Notes: generated by a model from the sequence alone, not told the origin. Positions 1 to 13,600 are shown, counted from the first letter of the stretch. The stretch is DNA of 64,000 nt from Tolypeutes matacus (GCA_026826555.1 JAKSZT010054335.1:6571108-6635107); one strand, 5' to 3'. Made by a program: numbers and translations.

Positions 1-1240
1 TTATTTGGACCTGGCTGTTGTAGATGGTTAGTTGGAGCAAGCCCTAAAGGATTTCCCCAAACAGCTATATTATATTCAGCAGTTTTAACTTACTGGATTT
101 AATGGTCAGAAACTGATATAATTATGGACAGTTCCTGAGCAAAAAGGGCATTTTTGCTGCCCTCCAGATCACTGAGAGAGTTGGCTGGCCTAAAATGAAG
201 AAGGAGGTAGCTATGGATAATTTCCTTGTAGAAAGTAATCGTGTCTTCTGGGGTAAGAATCCTCAGCCTGCCATTTCCGTGGTCTCTGGACTTAGCAGGT
301 GCCCGCAGGCATGGGCAGGAGAAAACGGAGGCCTCCAGGGGTCTGAGGAGCCCGCTGGCCCCAGGAGACAGAAGGAAAGATCAAGAGGAAGAATTGAAAG
401 CCTCCACGCGGGCATGCTCTTAGGAAAGCCGGCTCGGCCATACCATTCCACGATCCAGACGCTCGCTTGCCGTCCTTCCTCCTTTGCTGGCTGCTTGTCC
501 ACGCTGAAAGGAGCAGCGCCCCACTCTGACCGGCTGCGTCCTAAACGCCCAGACCCTGCCACTCCCTCTTGGAGCTGGGGGCGACGACCCCTTCCCCAGT
601 CAGATCCCAGCCCCGTCTTTGTGCGAGGTGCTCCTGCAGCCAGACGGCCACATAGGGTGCAGCAAGGAGCAGCATGGTGAGAGGGCAGGGGGCACAGGGC
701 AGCACGGCAAGAGGCTCCGCTCCTGACCAGCAGCCCCACCCCTCCCTAGCGTGGCACAGAAGCCCTTCCTCACAGGGTCCTGAGAGGAGAGTGAGGCGCT
801 GTCCCAGCGCGGCCACCCAGCAAAATGCGGGTTCACTTCCCCGTGTCCAGCTCAGGCACAGGGACAGGTGCACAAAGCCTCTTGGGAGCTCAGGGAGCAA
901 TTGCCGTGCGGGAGGCGGTCTGTACAGCAGGAGCAGCCACTGGGCAGTTCCTGGGTCCCCGGCCTGCATTGGCCAAGATGAGGCGCCCCTGGCTCTGTCT
1001 AGGAATGCAACTCTGTGGTCCCCAGTCCCACCAGGAATGACGGGGACCACCCATGGCAGTGGTGGGGAGCGAGGCCTTCAAGGGCAGCCTCAGCCATTTG
1101 TACGAGATCCTGCGGCATGCGGGCGGTGGAGCGAGGAGCAGAGCGCTGCCTCCCCGGTTGGCACTGGTTTCTCCCTCAGCAGCAGCAGCCGAGCCCGTGG
1201 AGGGGTGTCTGGGGTCACATCTCGGGTCCCCCCCCTGGCC
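1..1240. other. non-coding sequence, probably ULK4 intron; GC-rich from about 250
   Basis: No exon with credible splice sites or a recognisable protein was found. From about 250 to 1240 it is GC-rich and gives long overlapping open frames on both strands, as expected from composition. Confidence 0.5.
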
Positions 1241-1400
1241 GGGTGACTTTGGGCAAGTTACAGAAGTCCTCCCACCCTCCCTGTCATCTGTAAAATCAGG
1301 GTAGTCATGCTTACTTCTCAAGGTCGTCAAAATTAAGAGAATCTAGTTGGTAGCACCTAATTCTGTTGCTGAATATAGGAGGTGCTCAAAAGTGGCCCCA
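1241..1400 (+). repeat. MIR SINE fragment
   Basis: The order GTGACTTTGGGCAAGTTAC, then CATCTGTAAAATCAGGGTAG, then a short AT-rich stretch and GGAGGTGCTCAA follows the core and 3' part of the mammalian-wide MIR element. It is clearly diverged. Confidence 0.75.
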
Positions 1401-3889
1401 AATCCCCAGCCCTTTTTGCTCCAGGGCTTTTGGGCGTGACAAGTCCTATAGACAAAGGTGACTCCCAGCAGTCTCCAGCCCGAAACCTGGGCCTTGTTGG
1501 TCCTGCCCATCCCCCTCCCACTGAGGCAGGGTGCCCCTGTGCAGAGCCCCCCACCCGCTCCACTGGTCCTGACATGCCGAGAGGTGGGCTGCCGCCTCCC
1601 TCCTCCTGGCCCAGCCTCCTCCAGCATGTGGATGAAGTCTTGTTTTTATCTGAATGTGGAAGGTGGGATCCGGAACGAACCCTGAGACACTGGGCAGAGA
1701 TGGGGTGGGCTGCCGGAGACCACAGCGCCAAGCAGAGCCCCTCCTCCCGCACCCGCCCGGTGTCAGGAGGCAGGGGACAGAATGTCTCCATATGCACGTG
1801 ATAGAATGGCTTTGAAGTAAGACGAAAAGACGGATGCGTGAGGAGAGCAAAATCAAGGGTCTGGATGGATGCGTTTATTTGTGAGGCTTAAACTCTCTGA
1901 AGTTGAGTTGTCCTGGTTGCCTGCTTGTTTTTACTTGTATTTATGAGATCTGAAGGCCACGGAATTAAAATAACCCTCCCCTGTGAGCAGTGCGTCTGTT
2001 GACAAGTGCCGGCGAGCACCTGGCGTGCCCTCCCTCGCCAGCTTCATCTCTTGGTTTTTTCCTGGTCGCTCAGTGTTGCCTGGGCCTGCTGAGAGGAGTT
2101 TGTGATGCGACAGCTGAGGTTACCTTGCCTGCATCTCGCCCCACGCTCAGGACCACTAGATACAGACGTGCGTTATTGCACACTCGTCACGAAGCATCAC
2201 GGCCTGCCCTTCAGCCACAGCTTGCTCCACACCAGAACCATTTCTAAATACAGAAGCTTGCACGGGGGCTTCTTACAAGCTTTGAGAGCACAGTGCTGTG
2301 AGTCACAGTTAGGAGCACACATTCGTGATATGCCAGGATGATTTCTCACGTTTTTTGAAGTACAGGCACCAAGCCTGGCCTTGTCCCTCGCTGGCTAAGC
2401 CGCTGTGCTCTGTATGCTCTCAGCCTCACCTGCAGACTCAGGCTGCAGACTCGGCCCTGCCGTCGTCAGGCGGAGATGCGTAACTGGCTCCTTTTCCAAT
2501 CTGCGTCCGGGGAAGCTGGAATTCCGGAGGAGCTGACCCAAACTCCGTGTGTATAGAGCTACAGCCCGACATTCATGAGCCCGAAGAGGAGATGTGAGGG
2601 AAGACTCTGCAAAACACTGGCGTCGTCTCCTCCCAGGGCTCCAGTAACACCCAGCGATGCAGTGCTGGCTGCCAAGCCTGGCTGGTGACAGGAAGAGTAT
2701 GAGCTGACACGCCACGCTAAAGAGGCCAGAGCAGGGGTAGACGGAAATAAAGTCTGTTTACCCAGAGCACATTGTCTGATTTTATATCTATCCTCAACCT
2801 GGGAGAATTGAAGGAATTGTCTTTCCAAACTTATCTTACTCTTGACTCTTGAGTTCCCTTCAAGACCCCATGTTTGGAATGGCACCTGTCCACCAGGCAA
2901 ACTGCAGGTAGTAAGCGTAATTCATGTTCCCATCTGGATTAATTCTGGCCATGCAGCTACCAGTCAGGTGTCTTAGCCACAGGAGATAGCTAACTAGCAC
3001 TCCACAGTCAGTTCATGTGTTTTCATCATAAAGCAGAGAAATGTGAGGCAGGCTTGATTCTGTTTGCAAGAAATGGGCTTCTATTTAATGTTTTGAAATA
3101 TTGAGGTCCACTCATGGATTCTTAGAGGTCCAGGAACCTCTGCTATAGTACATTATTGCAAAATAAAATTAAGTGTGCTTGTCTCAGCTTTATGGGAATT
3201 GACGGGCTTCTAGTAATGAAAAGAGTAACTACAGAAAGAAAGTATTATATTTCAACTCTTCTCTAGTCTCTTGCATCGTTTATTTTCCTAACGAATCACT
3301 GCATTGCTCTTTATTGACTTTTGTAATCACAGCCATGAGAAGTTCTCTAACAGTTGCTTACTGAGCCATGGATCAATATCCTAGTGGACAGATGTCACTT
3401 TTACTCCTAACTTATGGGAATGGTAAGGAGTTTTTTTTTTTAAATAGGTTTCTGTTTGCACAAAACATTCTCTGCTTAGGTAGCTCAAAAGAGAAGTAGA
3501 TGTGATGACCTGAGCAGACCCACAGTGTGGTTTTTAAGACAACTCAAGTACTAAGAATGTAGAAGATTAAAGGCCACGTTGTTGGTAGATACTGTGGAAT
3601 ATTTCTAAAAGAGGGTTGGTTCCCATCTTGATGTATAAACTTCAGGTGCCTAAAAAGAAATCAAACCCTGGGAGTAATTCACACTCAAGGATAATTTCAA
3701 AGCTACTTGAAATTACAATGATCCAAACTTTTGACTGATTATAGAAAATGGTTTGATGTCATAGGACAAAATTATTTAGCACGGTAAATTCATCTTTTAT
3801 AAAATTGCCCAGACTTATTTTTACTGCTATCTCATCCTAAAAAGCAGATCAAACATTATACCAAGCAGTGCATGAAGTATTCCTTGTTT
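1401..3889. other. non-coding, probably intronic; no recognised element
   Basis: Moderately GC-rich to about 2740, then AT-rich. I saw no confident exon or repeat family, though older repeats may be present below my recognition limit. Confidence 0.4.
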
Positions 3890-6800
3890 TTTTTCATTCC
3901 CCTCTTTAAGGACATCTTGATTGCTTCCACTTTTAGTGGTTATGAATAAAGCTGCTATTTTTGTGTATGCGTTTAAGTTTTCAGTTCACTTGGGTAAATA
4001 CCTAAGAGTGTAGTTGCATTTTCCTAATGACCAGTGATGTTGACATCTTTTCGTGCACTCACTTATCACCCATGTATCTTTTCTGGTGAAGTATCCATCC
4101 AGAGTTTTTGCCCATTCTTCACTTGGTGATTTGTTTCCTGATTGTTGAGGTTTAAGATTTCTTTATATATTCTGGATACAAGTCATTTTATCAGAAATGT
4201 GATTTGTACATATTTTCTCCCAATCTATGACTTATCTTTTCATTCTTTTATTGGTACCTTGCACAGAGCAAAGTTTTTAAAAGTGATAAAGTCCAACTTA
4301 TCAACTTTTTCTTTCATGGTTCATGCTTTGGTATTATATCTAAAAGCTCATCACCAAATCCAAAGTCTTGCAGGCTTTGTCTTCTGTTTTCTTCCAGAAG
4401 TTGGGCCTGCTGTCTGCAGTTAGGTCCAAGGTCTGTTCTGGATTATGCTCTGGATGGGCCTGAGGCTTGCATGCAGGTTTCCCTGTTTGCAGATGGGCGT
4501 CCATTTGTTCTAGCGTCATTTGGGGAAAGCTGCCTTCCTGTTAGCTGATCACCTTGTGACTTGGTGGGCCCGTCTGCAGGCTCTGCTCTGCTCTGCCCCA
4601 TCCATCTGGGTGTCTGTCCCTGTGCCAGCACCACCCTCTCCTGTTGCTGGAGCCATATTGTAGCTCTTAAACGTGGGTGGCTCAACGCCTCCCATTTCTC
4701 TCTTCTTTTTCAAAATTGTTTTAACTATTTTAGTTCCTTCACCTTTCCATACAAATTTTGGAATCAGCTTGTCTAAATCTACAAAAAATCCTGCTGGGCT
4801 TCTCATTGGAATTGCATTAAACCTATATTTGGGGAGAATTCATAGCTTTACTTATATTGAAGATATTAACAGGGCATGTCTCTATTTATTCAGTGTTTTT
4901 ATTTCCCTTTCATCAGTGTTTTCTAGTTTTTAGCATACAGATCCTGTACATCTTTTGTTAGATTTGTTGGAACTTGCTTTATGACCCAGGATGTGGTCTG
5001 TTTTGGTAAATTAGAATATGTTGTCTACAGTTGTTAGATACACAATTCTATATATGCCAATTAGGTCACATTTGTTAATCCTATTGCCTCTATAGTTTGT
5101 GTTACTGGCAGAAATGGAAAAAGTCCTGCCATGACTGTGGATTGTCTCATTCTCACTTTGGTTCTTCAATTTTGCCTTCTATATTCTCAGGCTATTAGAT
5201 ACATACAAATTTAGAATCGATGTTTCTTTTTATAAATATTGAATTTCCCACTTTATCTTTAGTTATGATTATTGTCTTAAAGTCTACTTTGTCTAATATT
5301 ACTATAGCAACACCAGCTTTCTTTGGTTACCATTTATGTACTATATCTTTTTTTAGTCTTTAATCTTCAGCTGTTGTATGCCTTTCTATTTAAGGTATGT
5401 TTCTTGTAAGTAACATATAGTTGTGTTGTGTTTGTTTTATTTATTTCCAGTTTGAAGTTTTTAGTCTTCTACTTGCAGTATTTGGTAAATTTGCATTTAT
5501 TATAATTACTGACTTGTTTGGGTTTAAATTTACACATTACTTTTTGCTTTCTATTCATCCTGCCTGTTCTATAGTCCTTTTTTCTTTCTTCTTGACTTCT
5601 TTTGGATGACTAAGTCGTTCTGAATAGTCCATCTTCCCCTTCGATTAGCTTGTTAGCTACGCATTCTTTCTATGCTTTTATGGATTGCGCTCACTCTGCC
5701 GTCCAGTATGGCATCCACTGGTCACATGTGACTAGGTAAATTAAATTAAATTAAATTAAATTTGAAATCCAGTTCTGCAGTTGTACTAGCCACATTTCGT
5801 GCTCGGTGGACACTGCTGGCTAATGGCTAACGTTTTGGACAGCCCAGATATAAAACACTTACATCCTCACAGAAAGTTCTTACGGACAGCACTGGTCCTA
5901 GAAATAACATTTTCAGCTAACTAAAATCTAACAAAAACGAGTACTTTTAGCATTTCCCAGAAAATGCAAGGACCTTAGAACACTTGAACTCCATCTGATC
6001 CTTCCTGCCTTCTGTGCTGTTGTCATCGTGTGTTTTGATTCAGTACCACGTATGCCCGCTGAACATGCAGTGGTTGTCGCTGCGCTTGTTACAGTGCTGC
6101 CATCGTCACTGCTGTTTTATGCAAACAATATTTATTTAGATTTCCTCACACAGTTCTTTTTCCGTTGTTGCCTATTCATTCCTTAGTCTCTGCATATCCT
6201 TCTAATTTAATTTTCCTTCAAACCAAAGAATATTCTTTTTTACTTTCTTTAGCATGGGTTTGCTGATGATAAATTCTCTCAGTCTTTAACTTAAAATATC
6301 TTTATTTAGCCTAATTTTTTGAAGGATATTTTCACTGGGTTTAGCATTCTAAATTGGTAGTAATTTTCAGCCCTTTGAAAATACTGAATTGTCTTCTGAC
6401 TTCTGTTATTTCTATTGAAAATTTAGCTGTAAATCATAATTGTTGCTTCTGTGAACACATTAAGTGTTCTCCTACCCCCACTCCTGTTGCCTTGAAATAA
6501 AATATTAGCATTGTCTTGGGTTTTCAACAGTTTTATCATCTTGTGTCCAGACCTAATTTTTTAAAAAATTATCATACTCAGATTTCCTAGTGCTTTGTGA
6601 TTCTGAGGCTTTATGTATTTCTTTTAGTTTTGGAAAACTTTCAGCCGTGATCTCTTAAAATATTGTTTCTACCTCAATTTCTCCCTCTTAAAACCCCAGT
6701 TAAATGTATAATGGGCCGCTTCACTGTTTCCCATACGTCTCTGATATTCATCCTTTTATCTCTCCACGCTTCACACTATGTTCTCGCGACTCTTCTAGTT

Positions 6801-7640
6801 CACTAATATGTTAATAAACCTTTTTAGTTTATTATTTCAGTTATTATATCATGCAGTTCTGGAATTATCAGTTTTAAAATAATTTTCAGTTGTTTTCCAA
6901 AATTCTGTGTTTGCTCTTTTACCCTTTCAACATATTAATCAAATTCACTTAAAGCTGGTACCTGATAATGCCATTATCTAGAATTTCTGTGAACAATTTC
7001 CATTGTCTTTTTTCTTTGTTTTTTGGTCAGCTCTTATCTTCTTGTATGATGGTAGTTTTGACTGCATGCTAGACAATGTGTATGAATCATTGTAGAGGTG
7101 ATTTGATGCTCTTGATAATGATAGCGTCCTCCCGAAAGGAATTCCTTTAGCTTTGGTTCATCAGGGGCATTGGCAGTCCCAGGTCATCTCAATTCTGTTT
7201 GTGTTTCAAATTCTTCTAAGCTGGACTTCAGTCCCAGGGAGGGTTGGTCTATTTCTGGTTCACTCTTCCCCCTCGTTTCCATAAAAACTGTCATGTTGGT
7301 TGGAACTTCTTTTTAGCAGAGCCTAAACTCTAACCCGTGTCTCGGCTTCTCAGCCACTGCTTTCAAACCAGTTGTCTTGTCACGTGGGAAAGTGGTTCTT
7401 TGTACCAGCCATGTGTCTCTAATCTCCCCTCACTCCCCGGAACCTTGGCCTTGAGTCTTAATGAGTGAGTCGTTTGAAACAACTTCACCTGTCTTTCCCA
7501 GACACCATCCACCGTGATGCAAAACCATTTTACACGGCCACGTAACTGAACAGATGCCCACTGTGCCTGTTTCATTAGGCTTTCCATCTTTCACAGCTTA
7601 ATAGTCCTATTTTGCAGTGGCAATCAGAGTAGCAGGAATA
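3890..7640 (-). mobile_element. L1 LINE, antisense, old and internally deleted (copy A)
   Basis: On the plus strand this begins with the reversed C-terminal ORF2 region (near 3905 and 3935) and continues through reversed ORF2 text (4140-4420, 4640-5100). From 6200 to 6900 it shows the reversed ORF1/5' region, including the block around 6640-6760. Large internal segments are missing and all frames are broken. A MER5-like element sits inside at 5703-5895. The boundaries are approximate. Confidence 0.75.
5703..5895 (-). mobile_element. MER5-like hAT DNA transposon relic
   Basis: It has a GGTCACATGTGACTAG-type start, a (TAAAT)n-like stretch, a GCTAATGGCTAACGTTTTGG block, and a terminal GGACAGCACTG. 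That terminus is the reverse complement of the usual MER5 terminus. It is inserted in L1 copy A. Confidence 0.7.
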
Positions 7641-7665
7641 AAGATTAATATATTTGTAGGTGGTT

Positions 7666-7832
7666 ATTTTTTTAAGATTTATTTTATTTATTTATTTCTC
7701 CCCACCCCCTTGTTTGCACCTTGCTGTGTCTGTTTGTCCTCCTTGTTTTCCTAGGAGGTACCAGGAACCGAACCAGGGACTTCCCATGTGGTAGACGGGA
7801 GCCCAATTCCCTTGAGCCACAGCCCCTTCCCT
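7666..7832 (-). mobile_element. DAS-type tRNA-derived SINE, antisense
   Basis: The plus strand starts with a poly(T) tract and AAGATTTATTTTATT, then a body, then the reversed tRNA-like head ending GGGAGCCCAATTCCCTTGAG. Possible short direct repeats TGTAGG flank it (around 7656 and 7832). Confidence 0.85.
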
Positions 7833-7835
7833 GTA

Positions 7836-9129
7836 GGCTCTTAAGAAGAGGTTAATGTGCTTACCGACAGCGTTTTGTTGATTTTCACTGTGTTACCTCA
7901 GAAATAAAATAAGTTGTATCTCCTATGAACCTCACTGTAGGGATGGAGAGTGTCCTAGTTGTTACATGGGCAGGTTCCTCTTTGCCATGCATTTTGCATG
8001 TCCCCTTTATTATCTGGAAGACTGCATTTGCAAAGACCCTTCTAAATACCTAATGCGGCCGGGTCACTTTGTTTTCGTAGCCTGGCTGCCGTGCAGCCAC
8101 CTGGTGTTAAGTGCCCAGGTCTGCTGCTGACCGGCTGGAAGCTTTCACCCTGCAAAACAGCACGAGAGGGAGCCTGAGACAAGCTTTCCTTTCACTTCAG
8201 GAGGAATACTCATTACTTATTTTATTTCTTTTCCTCCTCACACTTGTCTCAATAGGGATTGTCTCCTTGCACAGTAAAGGCCCCTGTTCAGGCAAACATA
8301 ATGGAGAGAAGCTAAATTATCTGCCAAGAGAAGTGTCCCAGAAGTCACCCAAGGTGAGGGAGCCCTGGTAGCTCCTGACCCCTCCTCCCTGACCCAGGCT
8401 TCTCTGTTTCCATGAACCTGGATTCACTCAGGCCACAGGTGTATATTCTGTGCTACCGCCTCGAGCGACTGAGGTAGAGGGACACAGCCCCCCCCCGCCT
8501 TGGCAGAGACTCAGGCTGGTGAAGGCATGAGCAGACGGTCCCACAAACGCTTAGAGCTCAGTGCAGCAAATGCCTAAATGGGCAAGTACACGGTACCAAC
8601 AGGAACACAGGACGGGCATCAGAGGAGGCTTCGCCAAGAGGGGACGCCATCTGTGTCACGCAGGGGTCTGCCCGGCAGGCAGGATGGGGCCGGCATCCAG
8701 GACAGGAGGAGTGGTGTGTGCAGTTTCACGGAAGCCTGAAGGGTGCGTGGCCGTGAGCAGCAGGGCCGTGCGATTGGACCTGTGCTGCACGCCAGGCTTA
8801 CGTCATTTCATGGTGCGTTTTCCAGGTACCAAATTACGTCATCACTTACTGGTGCCTACTCTAGTCCAAGGTTTCCCTGCGTGGACTAACACGGCGATGA
8901 ACCTCTCTATGAACCTTCTTTCTTTGATGGTAATTCCTTACAGTACTCACAGGAAGGAAATTACTGAGTCAGTGACTGTTTGTTGTGACTCTTTGTTGTT
9001 CTGTTGCATTCCAGAAGGATTTTACTGGTTTACAATGCTGCCGTTGGCACCTCGTTACTAGCATTGGGTATAGTCATTATTTTAGTTGTTGAAAAGTTAA
9101 GAGCTGCTTCTTTATCTTGCTTCTCTGCT
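7836..9129. other. non-coding intronic sequence without a recognised element
   Basis: Mixed composition, including a GC-richer stretch at 8480-8800. Open frames are short. I saw no exon with matching splice signals. Confidence 0.4.
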
Positions 9130-9236
9130 GTCTCTGGGCTTGAGGACAAAATCTATATCTTACTCACCTGTGTGTCCCTGGTATCACTCAGTGCCTGTCC
9201 AATAAATGTTTGAATAAATGAATGAAGAATTTCCTC
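9130..9236 (+). repeat. L2/MIR-type 3' end fragment
   Basis: The order GAGGACAAAATCTATATC, CAGTGCCTGTCCAATAAATG and AATAAATGAATGAA follows the conserved 3' end shared by L2 and MIR elements. Confidence 0.7.
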
Positions 9237-9249
9237 CCTTATTACATTT

Positions 9250-9760
9250 GAGGTGCTGTTTTAGCATCTGTTATACTCTTATATTTGATAAAATAAAAAT
9301 CAACTTCTGAGCCTTCTGTATTCCATTGCTCTATATTTCTGTTTTTATACCCTTGCTCTATAAATTCATGTTCTTTCGTAATATGCTCTAATATTCCAGA
9401 GAATTTTTTACTGCTTACTGCTCTCTTAAAACTATTCTTTGCTTAGTTTTAATATAAATTTTATAATTTTTTCTTAGTTTAATTTAAATTTTCATTATTT
9501 TGTAATGTTCTGAGACAAATCTAATTTATGGTTTGACTATGAGGGCAATTTTTTATAGTATTTGAATTTCCAAGATCAGGGCCATTTCACCCAATTTAGT
9601 TTGTTTTTCATTCATGTCAGCAAAATTTTGAGGTTTTCTTTACACAAGTAGCTCTTAATGCCTAAGTATTTTTATTTTCACTGCTCTTGTGATTGAGATC
9701 ATTTTGTGTTTAATTTTCAAATTATTCAGTAAAACTGATTGTTTTTCTTTTGCTGTAGTT
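9250..9760 (-). mobile_element. probable old L1 fragment, antisense
   Basis: T-rich sequence with blocks typical of reversed L1 ORF2 (around 9560-9760, including AAGTAGCTCTTAATGCC). Degraded, so low confidence. Confidence 0.4.
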
Positions 9761-9881
9761 TTTTTATTTGAATCTTAACACATGTATACATTAGTGTGAC
9801 CACCACCATGATAAGGACAGTTTCATCACCCCAAAAAATTGCCTCATACTATCCCTCAGTCATCACTCCCTCCCCTTATGT

Positions 9882-10283
9882 CTTTTTTTTTTTTTTTTTT
9901 TTAAGATTTATTTATTCATTTATTTCTTCCCCCACCCCATTATTTTGCGCTCGCTGTCTGCTCTCTGTGTGTTCTTCTGTGTCTGCTTGTCTTCTTTTTA
10001 GGCAGCACCGGGAACCGATCCTGGGACCTTCCGGAGTGGAGAGAGGCGCTCAATCTCTTGTGCCACCTCTGCTCCCTGGTCTGCTGCGTCTCTTATTGTC
10101 TCTCTTCTGTGTCTCCCTTTGTTGTGTCATCATGCTGCACCAGCTCTCCTGCATGGGCCAGCACTCTGGGTGGGCCAGCTCTCCATGTGGGCCAGCTCGC
10201 GTTTCACCAGGAGGCCCCGGGAATTGAACCCAGAACCTCCCATATGGCAGATGGGAGCCCAGTCGCTTGAGCCACACCTACTT
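9882..10283 (-). mobile_element. dimeric DAS-type SINE, antisense
   Basis: A T18-20 tract and AAGATTTATTTATTC are followed by one reversed tRNA-like head (10003-10080), a linker rich in GGGCCAG units, and a second reversed head (10200-10283). Read on the minus strand this is head-linker-head-tail. The flanking sequences CTCCCCTTATG and CTCCCCTTCCC look like a diverged target duplication. Confidence 0.88.
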
Positions 10284-10788
10284 CCCCTCCCCTTCCCTTA
10301 CAATCACAGATCCTGTTCTTTATCATTCATCCTTTCTAAGGGTGTCATATAAATGGAATCATACATCATGTGACTTTTGAGACTGGCTTCTTTCACTAGC
10401 ACAGTTGCCACTGAGATTAACCCATGTTGCATGCATCAATAGTTAGTTCCTTCCTGTTGCCAAGTTGTATTCCATTATATGGATGTAACACAGTCTGTTT
10501 ATCTCTTCACTGGTGGAAGGACATTTGGGTTGTCTCCAGTTTGGGGCAATTATGAATAGAGCTTCTGTAAACATTTGGGTAAAGGTTTTTGCATTAATTG
10601 AAGTCTTCTTTACTCTAAAGTAATTACCCAGGATTCAATTGTTGGGTCATTTGGTAGGTGTATGTTTAATTTTATAAGAACCTACCAGATTGTTTTCTAG
10701 GGTGACTGTGCCATTTTGAATTCCCCTCAGTAATGTACGAGAGTTCCAGTTTCTGTGCGTCTTTGTCAGCATTTTGTATTGTAAGTTT

Positions 10789-10822
10789 TGTGTGTGTGTG
10801 TGTGTGTTTTTTTTTTTTTTTA
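10789..10822 (+). repeat. (GT)n/(T)n simple repeat
   Basis: A run of GT dinucleotides followed by a T tract, inside L1 copy B. Confidence 0.9.
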
Positions 10823-11282
10823 AGTTATTCTGATAGGTATGTAGTGGTATTTCATTGTAGTTTTAATGACTGATGTTTAGCACCTTTCAGTGTGCTCATT
10901 TGCCATTCTCATATCTTCTTTAGTAAAGTGTTCAAATCCTTTCTCCAGTTTTTTAATTGGGATGTTTGTTTTCTAATTGCTGAGTTTTGAGAGTTCTTTA
11001 TATATTCTGGATCTAAATTATTTGTCAGATATGTGATTTACAAATATTTTCTGCAACTCTGTAATTTGTCTTTTCATTGTCTAAAGAGAAAACGTTTTTA
11101 ATTTTGATGAGGTCCAGTTTATCAGTTTTCTTCTTTTCTGGGTCGTATATTTGATGTTATGGCTTAGACCTCCTCGCCTAATCCCAGGTCACAAAGATTT
11201 TCTGTTTCCTTTGAAAAGTTTTGGGGTTTACATTTACATCAAAGAACCATTTCAAGTTACTTTTAATATAAGGTGTGTGATT

Positions 11283-11732
11283 GTTTTCGTTTCCTAGGCT
11301 GTGCAAGTAAATGCCATAAAATGTGTTGGCTTAAACAATGGGAATTTATTAGCTTACAGTTTGGGGGTTCAAAGAAAGTCCAATACAAGGCATTATAAAG
11401 GTGATGCTTTCTCCCCAAAGACTGTGGCTTTGGCTTCCAGTGATCCTTGGCTCCTCTGACACATGGCAAGGCACATGGTCTCTTCCTTCTCTTCTGGGTT
11501 CCTTTGATGTAGCTTCTTCCTTCCTGTGGCTTTCCATGTGACACATCTGTGTGCCTGAATTTCATTCTCTTAATAAAGAATTCCAATAAGAGAATTAAGA
11601 GCCATCCTGACTGAAGTGGGACACTGAAGTAACTTCATCAGAAGCTCCTATTTACAAATGGTTTACACGCACAGGAGTAAATTCAAGAATGTTTTTCTAG
11701 GGTACATGTAACTTCAAACCACCATAGCAGTG
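11283..11732 (-). mobile_element. solo LTR of the MaLR (ERVL-type) group, antisense
   Basis: Read on the minus strand it begins TGGTGGTTTGAAGTTACATG. It then has the ordered landmarks of MLT/MST-type LTRs: a CAGGATGGCTCTTAATTC-like block, GACACATCTGT reversed, and CCATTGTTTAAGCCAACAC near the end. It is inserted in L1 copy B. No internal retroviral genes are present. Confidence 0.75.
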
Positions 11733-13591
11733 TAGATTGGTGTTTGTTTTTTGCCTGTGGATGACAATTGTTCTAATACCATTTGTTGAAAAGACTATCC
11801 TTTCTATATTAAATTACTTTTGTACTTTTGTCAAAAATCAGTTGGCTATAGTTGTGTGGGTCTCTTTCTGGAATTTCTCTTCCATTAATCTACATTTCTA
11901 TCCCTTATGAAAACCACAGTGTCTTCATTGGTTACCTTAGCTGACAGTAAGCCTTAAAACTGGGTAGCGTGAGTCCTCCAACTTTCTTTTCCAAAAATGC
12001 TTTAGCTGTTCTGTTTACTTTGCACTTCCATATAAATTACAGAGTTAGTCTGTCTACATCTACAAAATATCCTGCTAGGACTTTTCTGGGAATTGCATTA
12101 AATCTGTGGATCATGTTGAGGAAAGTTGAGATCTTTACTATGTTGAACCTTCCATCGATGAACACAATATATCTCTCCAATTGTCTATGTACAGTTTTCA
12201 GCATACAGAGTCTGTGGATATTTTGTTAGATTTATGCCTAATATTTCATTTGGGAGAATCTTCTGTAAATATTATTGTGCTTACAATTGTGTTAATTTAG
12301 GTCTCTTGGTTGCCCATTACTAGTATATATAAATACAATTGATTTTTTTAAATGTTGATCTTGTATCCTGTGGCCCTTCTAAACTTATTTATTAGTTCTC
12401 GGAGGCCTTTTTTGTAGATTTCTTGGGATTTTTCTACATAGTCAATTATATTTTCTGAATAGGAACACTTTTATGTCTTCGTTTCCTATCTATATGTCTC
12501 TCATTTCTTTTCCTTGCCTTTTTGCCCTGGCTAAGGCTTCTTGTACTGTGCTGAGTAGAAAAGGCGAGCATGGCCATCTTGCCTTGTTTTAGATCTAAGG
12601 GGAAATCTCTAAGTGTTTCACCATTAAAAATAATGTTAGCTCTACGTTTGTTATAGATGCACTTTTTTTGAGTTGAGGAACTTCACTTATATTCTTTGTT
12701 TGCTATGACTTTTTAAAAATCATGAATGGATATTGTGTTTTGTCAAATGTGTTCTCTGAATCAAAGTTGCTGTGATCATGTGGTTTTTCTTGTATAGACT
12801 GTTAATATGGTGGATTACATGAACCGCTTTTTGAATATTAAACCAACTTTGTATTCCCACAATAAAGCCAAAGTTGGTCATGGTATATTTTTTCTCTTTA
12901 TATATTGCTGTTTTTTATTTACTGATATTTTGTGTCTATGTGTATGGGGTACATTGGTCTGTTTTTGTGTTTTAGGGTTTTTTGTTTGTTGTTCAGATAC
13001 TGTCTTTGTCTAGTTTTTGGTAACAGAGTAATGCTGGCCTCACAAAATGTATTGGGAAGTGTTTTATTTTCCCAAAGAGATTGTGTAGAATTGGTGTTAT
13101 TTCTTCTTCAAATGTTTAGCAAAATTTGACAGTGAAACCCTATGAGCCCAGGGATTTCTTTGCTGGAAGGTTTTTAACTGCAAATTCAATTTCTTTAATA
13201 GCTTTAGAGCTTTTCAGGTTATCTGTTTAATCTTGGGTGAGCTTCAGCAGTTTGTGGTGGTTTTTGAGCAATTGGTTCATTTCATCTGAGTTGTTGTATT
13301 TATATGTATAGAGTTGTTCATAGCAATCCCTATAATCCTTTTAATGTCCTCAAGGTTTGTAGTGATGTACACACATTCCTGAAATTTATCATTTGTGTTT
13401 TCTCATTTTCTCCCACCTTTTTCAGTCATGCTACAGGTTTATCCATTTTTATCCGTCTTTTCAGAGAACTAGCTTTTGGCTTGAATTTTTTAAAAATTGT
13501 GCTTCTGTTCCCAGTTTCGTTGATTTCTGCTCTTTGTTATTTCCTTCCACTTTTGGGTTTGGGTTATTTTGCTCTTATGTTCATCTTTTTG

Positions 13592-13600
13592 AGATGATGG

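Noticed and set aside
195..1246. Overlapping open frames on both strands at the left edge
   Set aside because: All are biased by GC-rich composition, overlap each other in different frames, and show no known protein family.
8111..8371. Possible additional ULK4 exon with hydrophobic stretch
   Set aside because: The Leu-rich segment is T-rich intronic sequence and I found no matching acceptor/donor pair or similarity to the helical repeats of ULK4.
11283..11732. An intact endogenous retrovirus
   Set aside because: Only a solo LTR-type sequence is present here and at 18331 and 26965; no gag, pol or env is associated with any of them.
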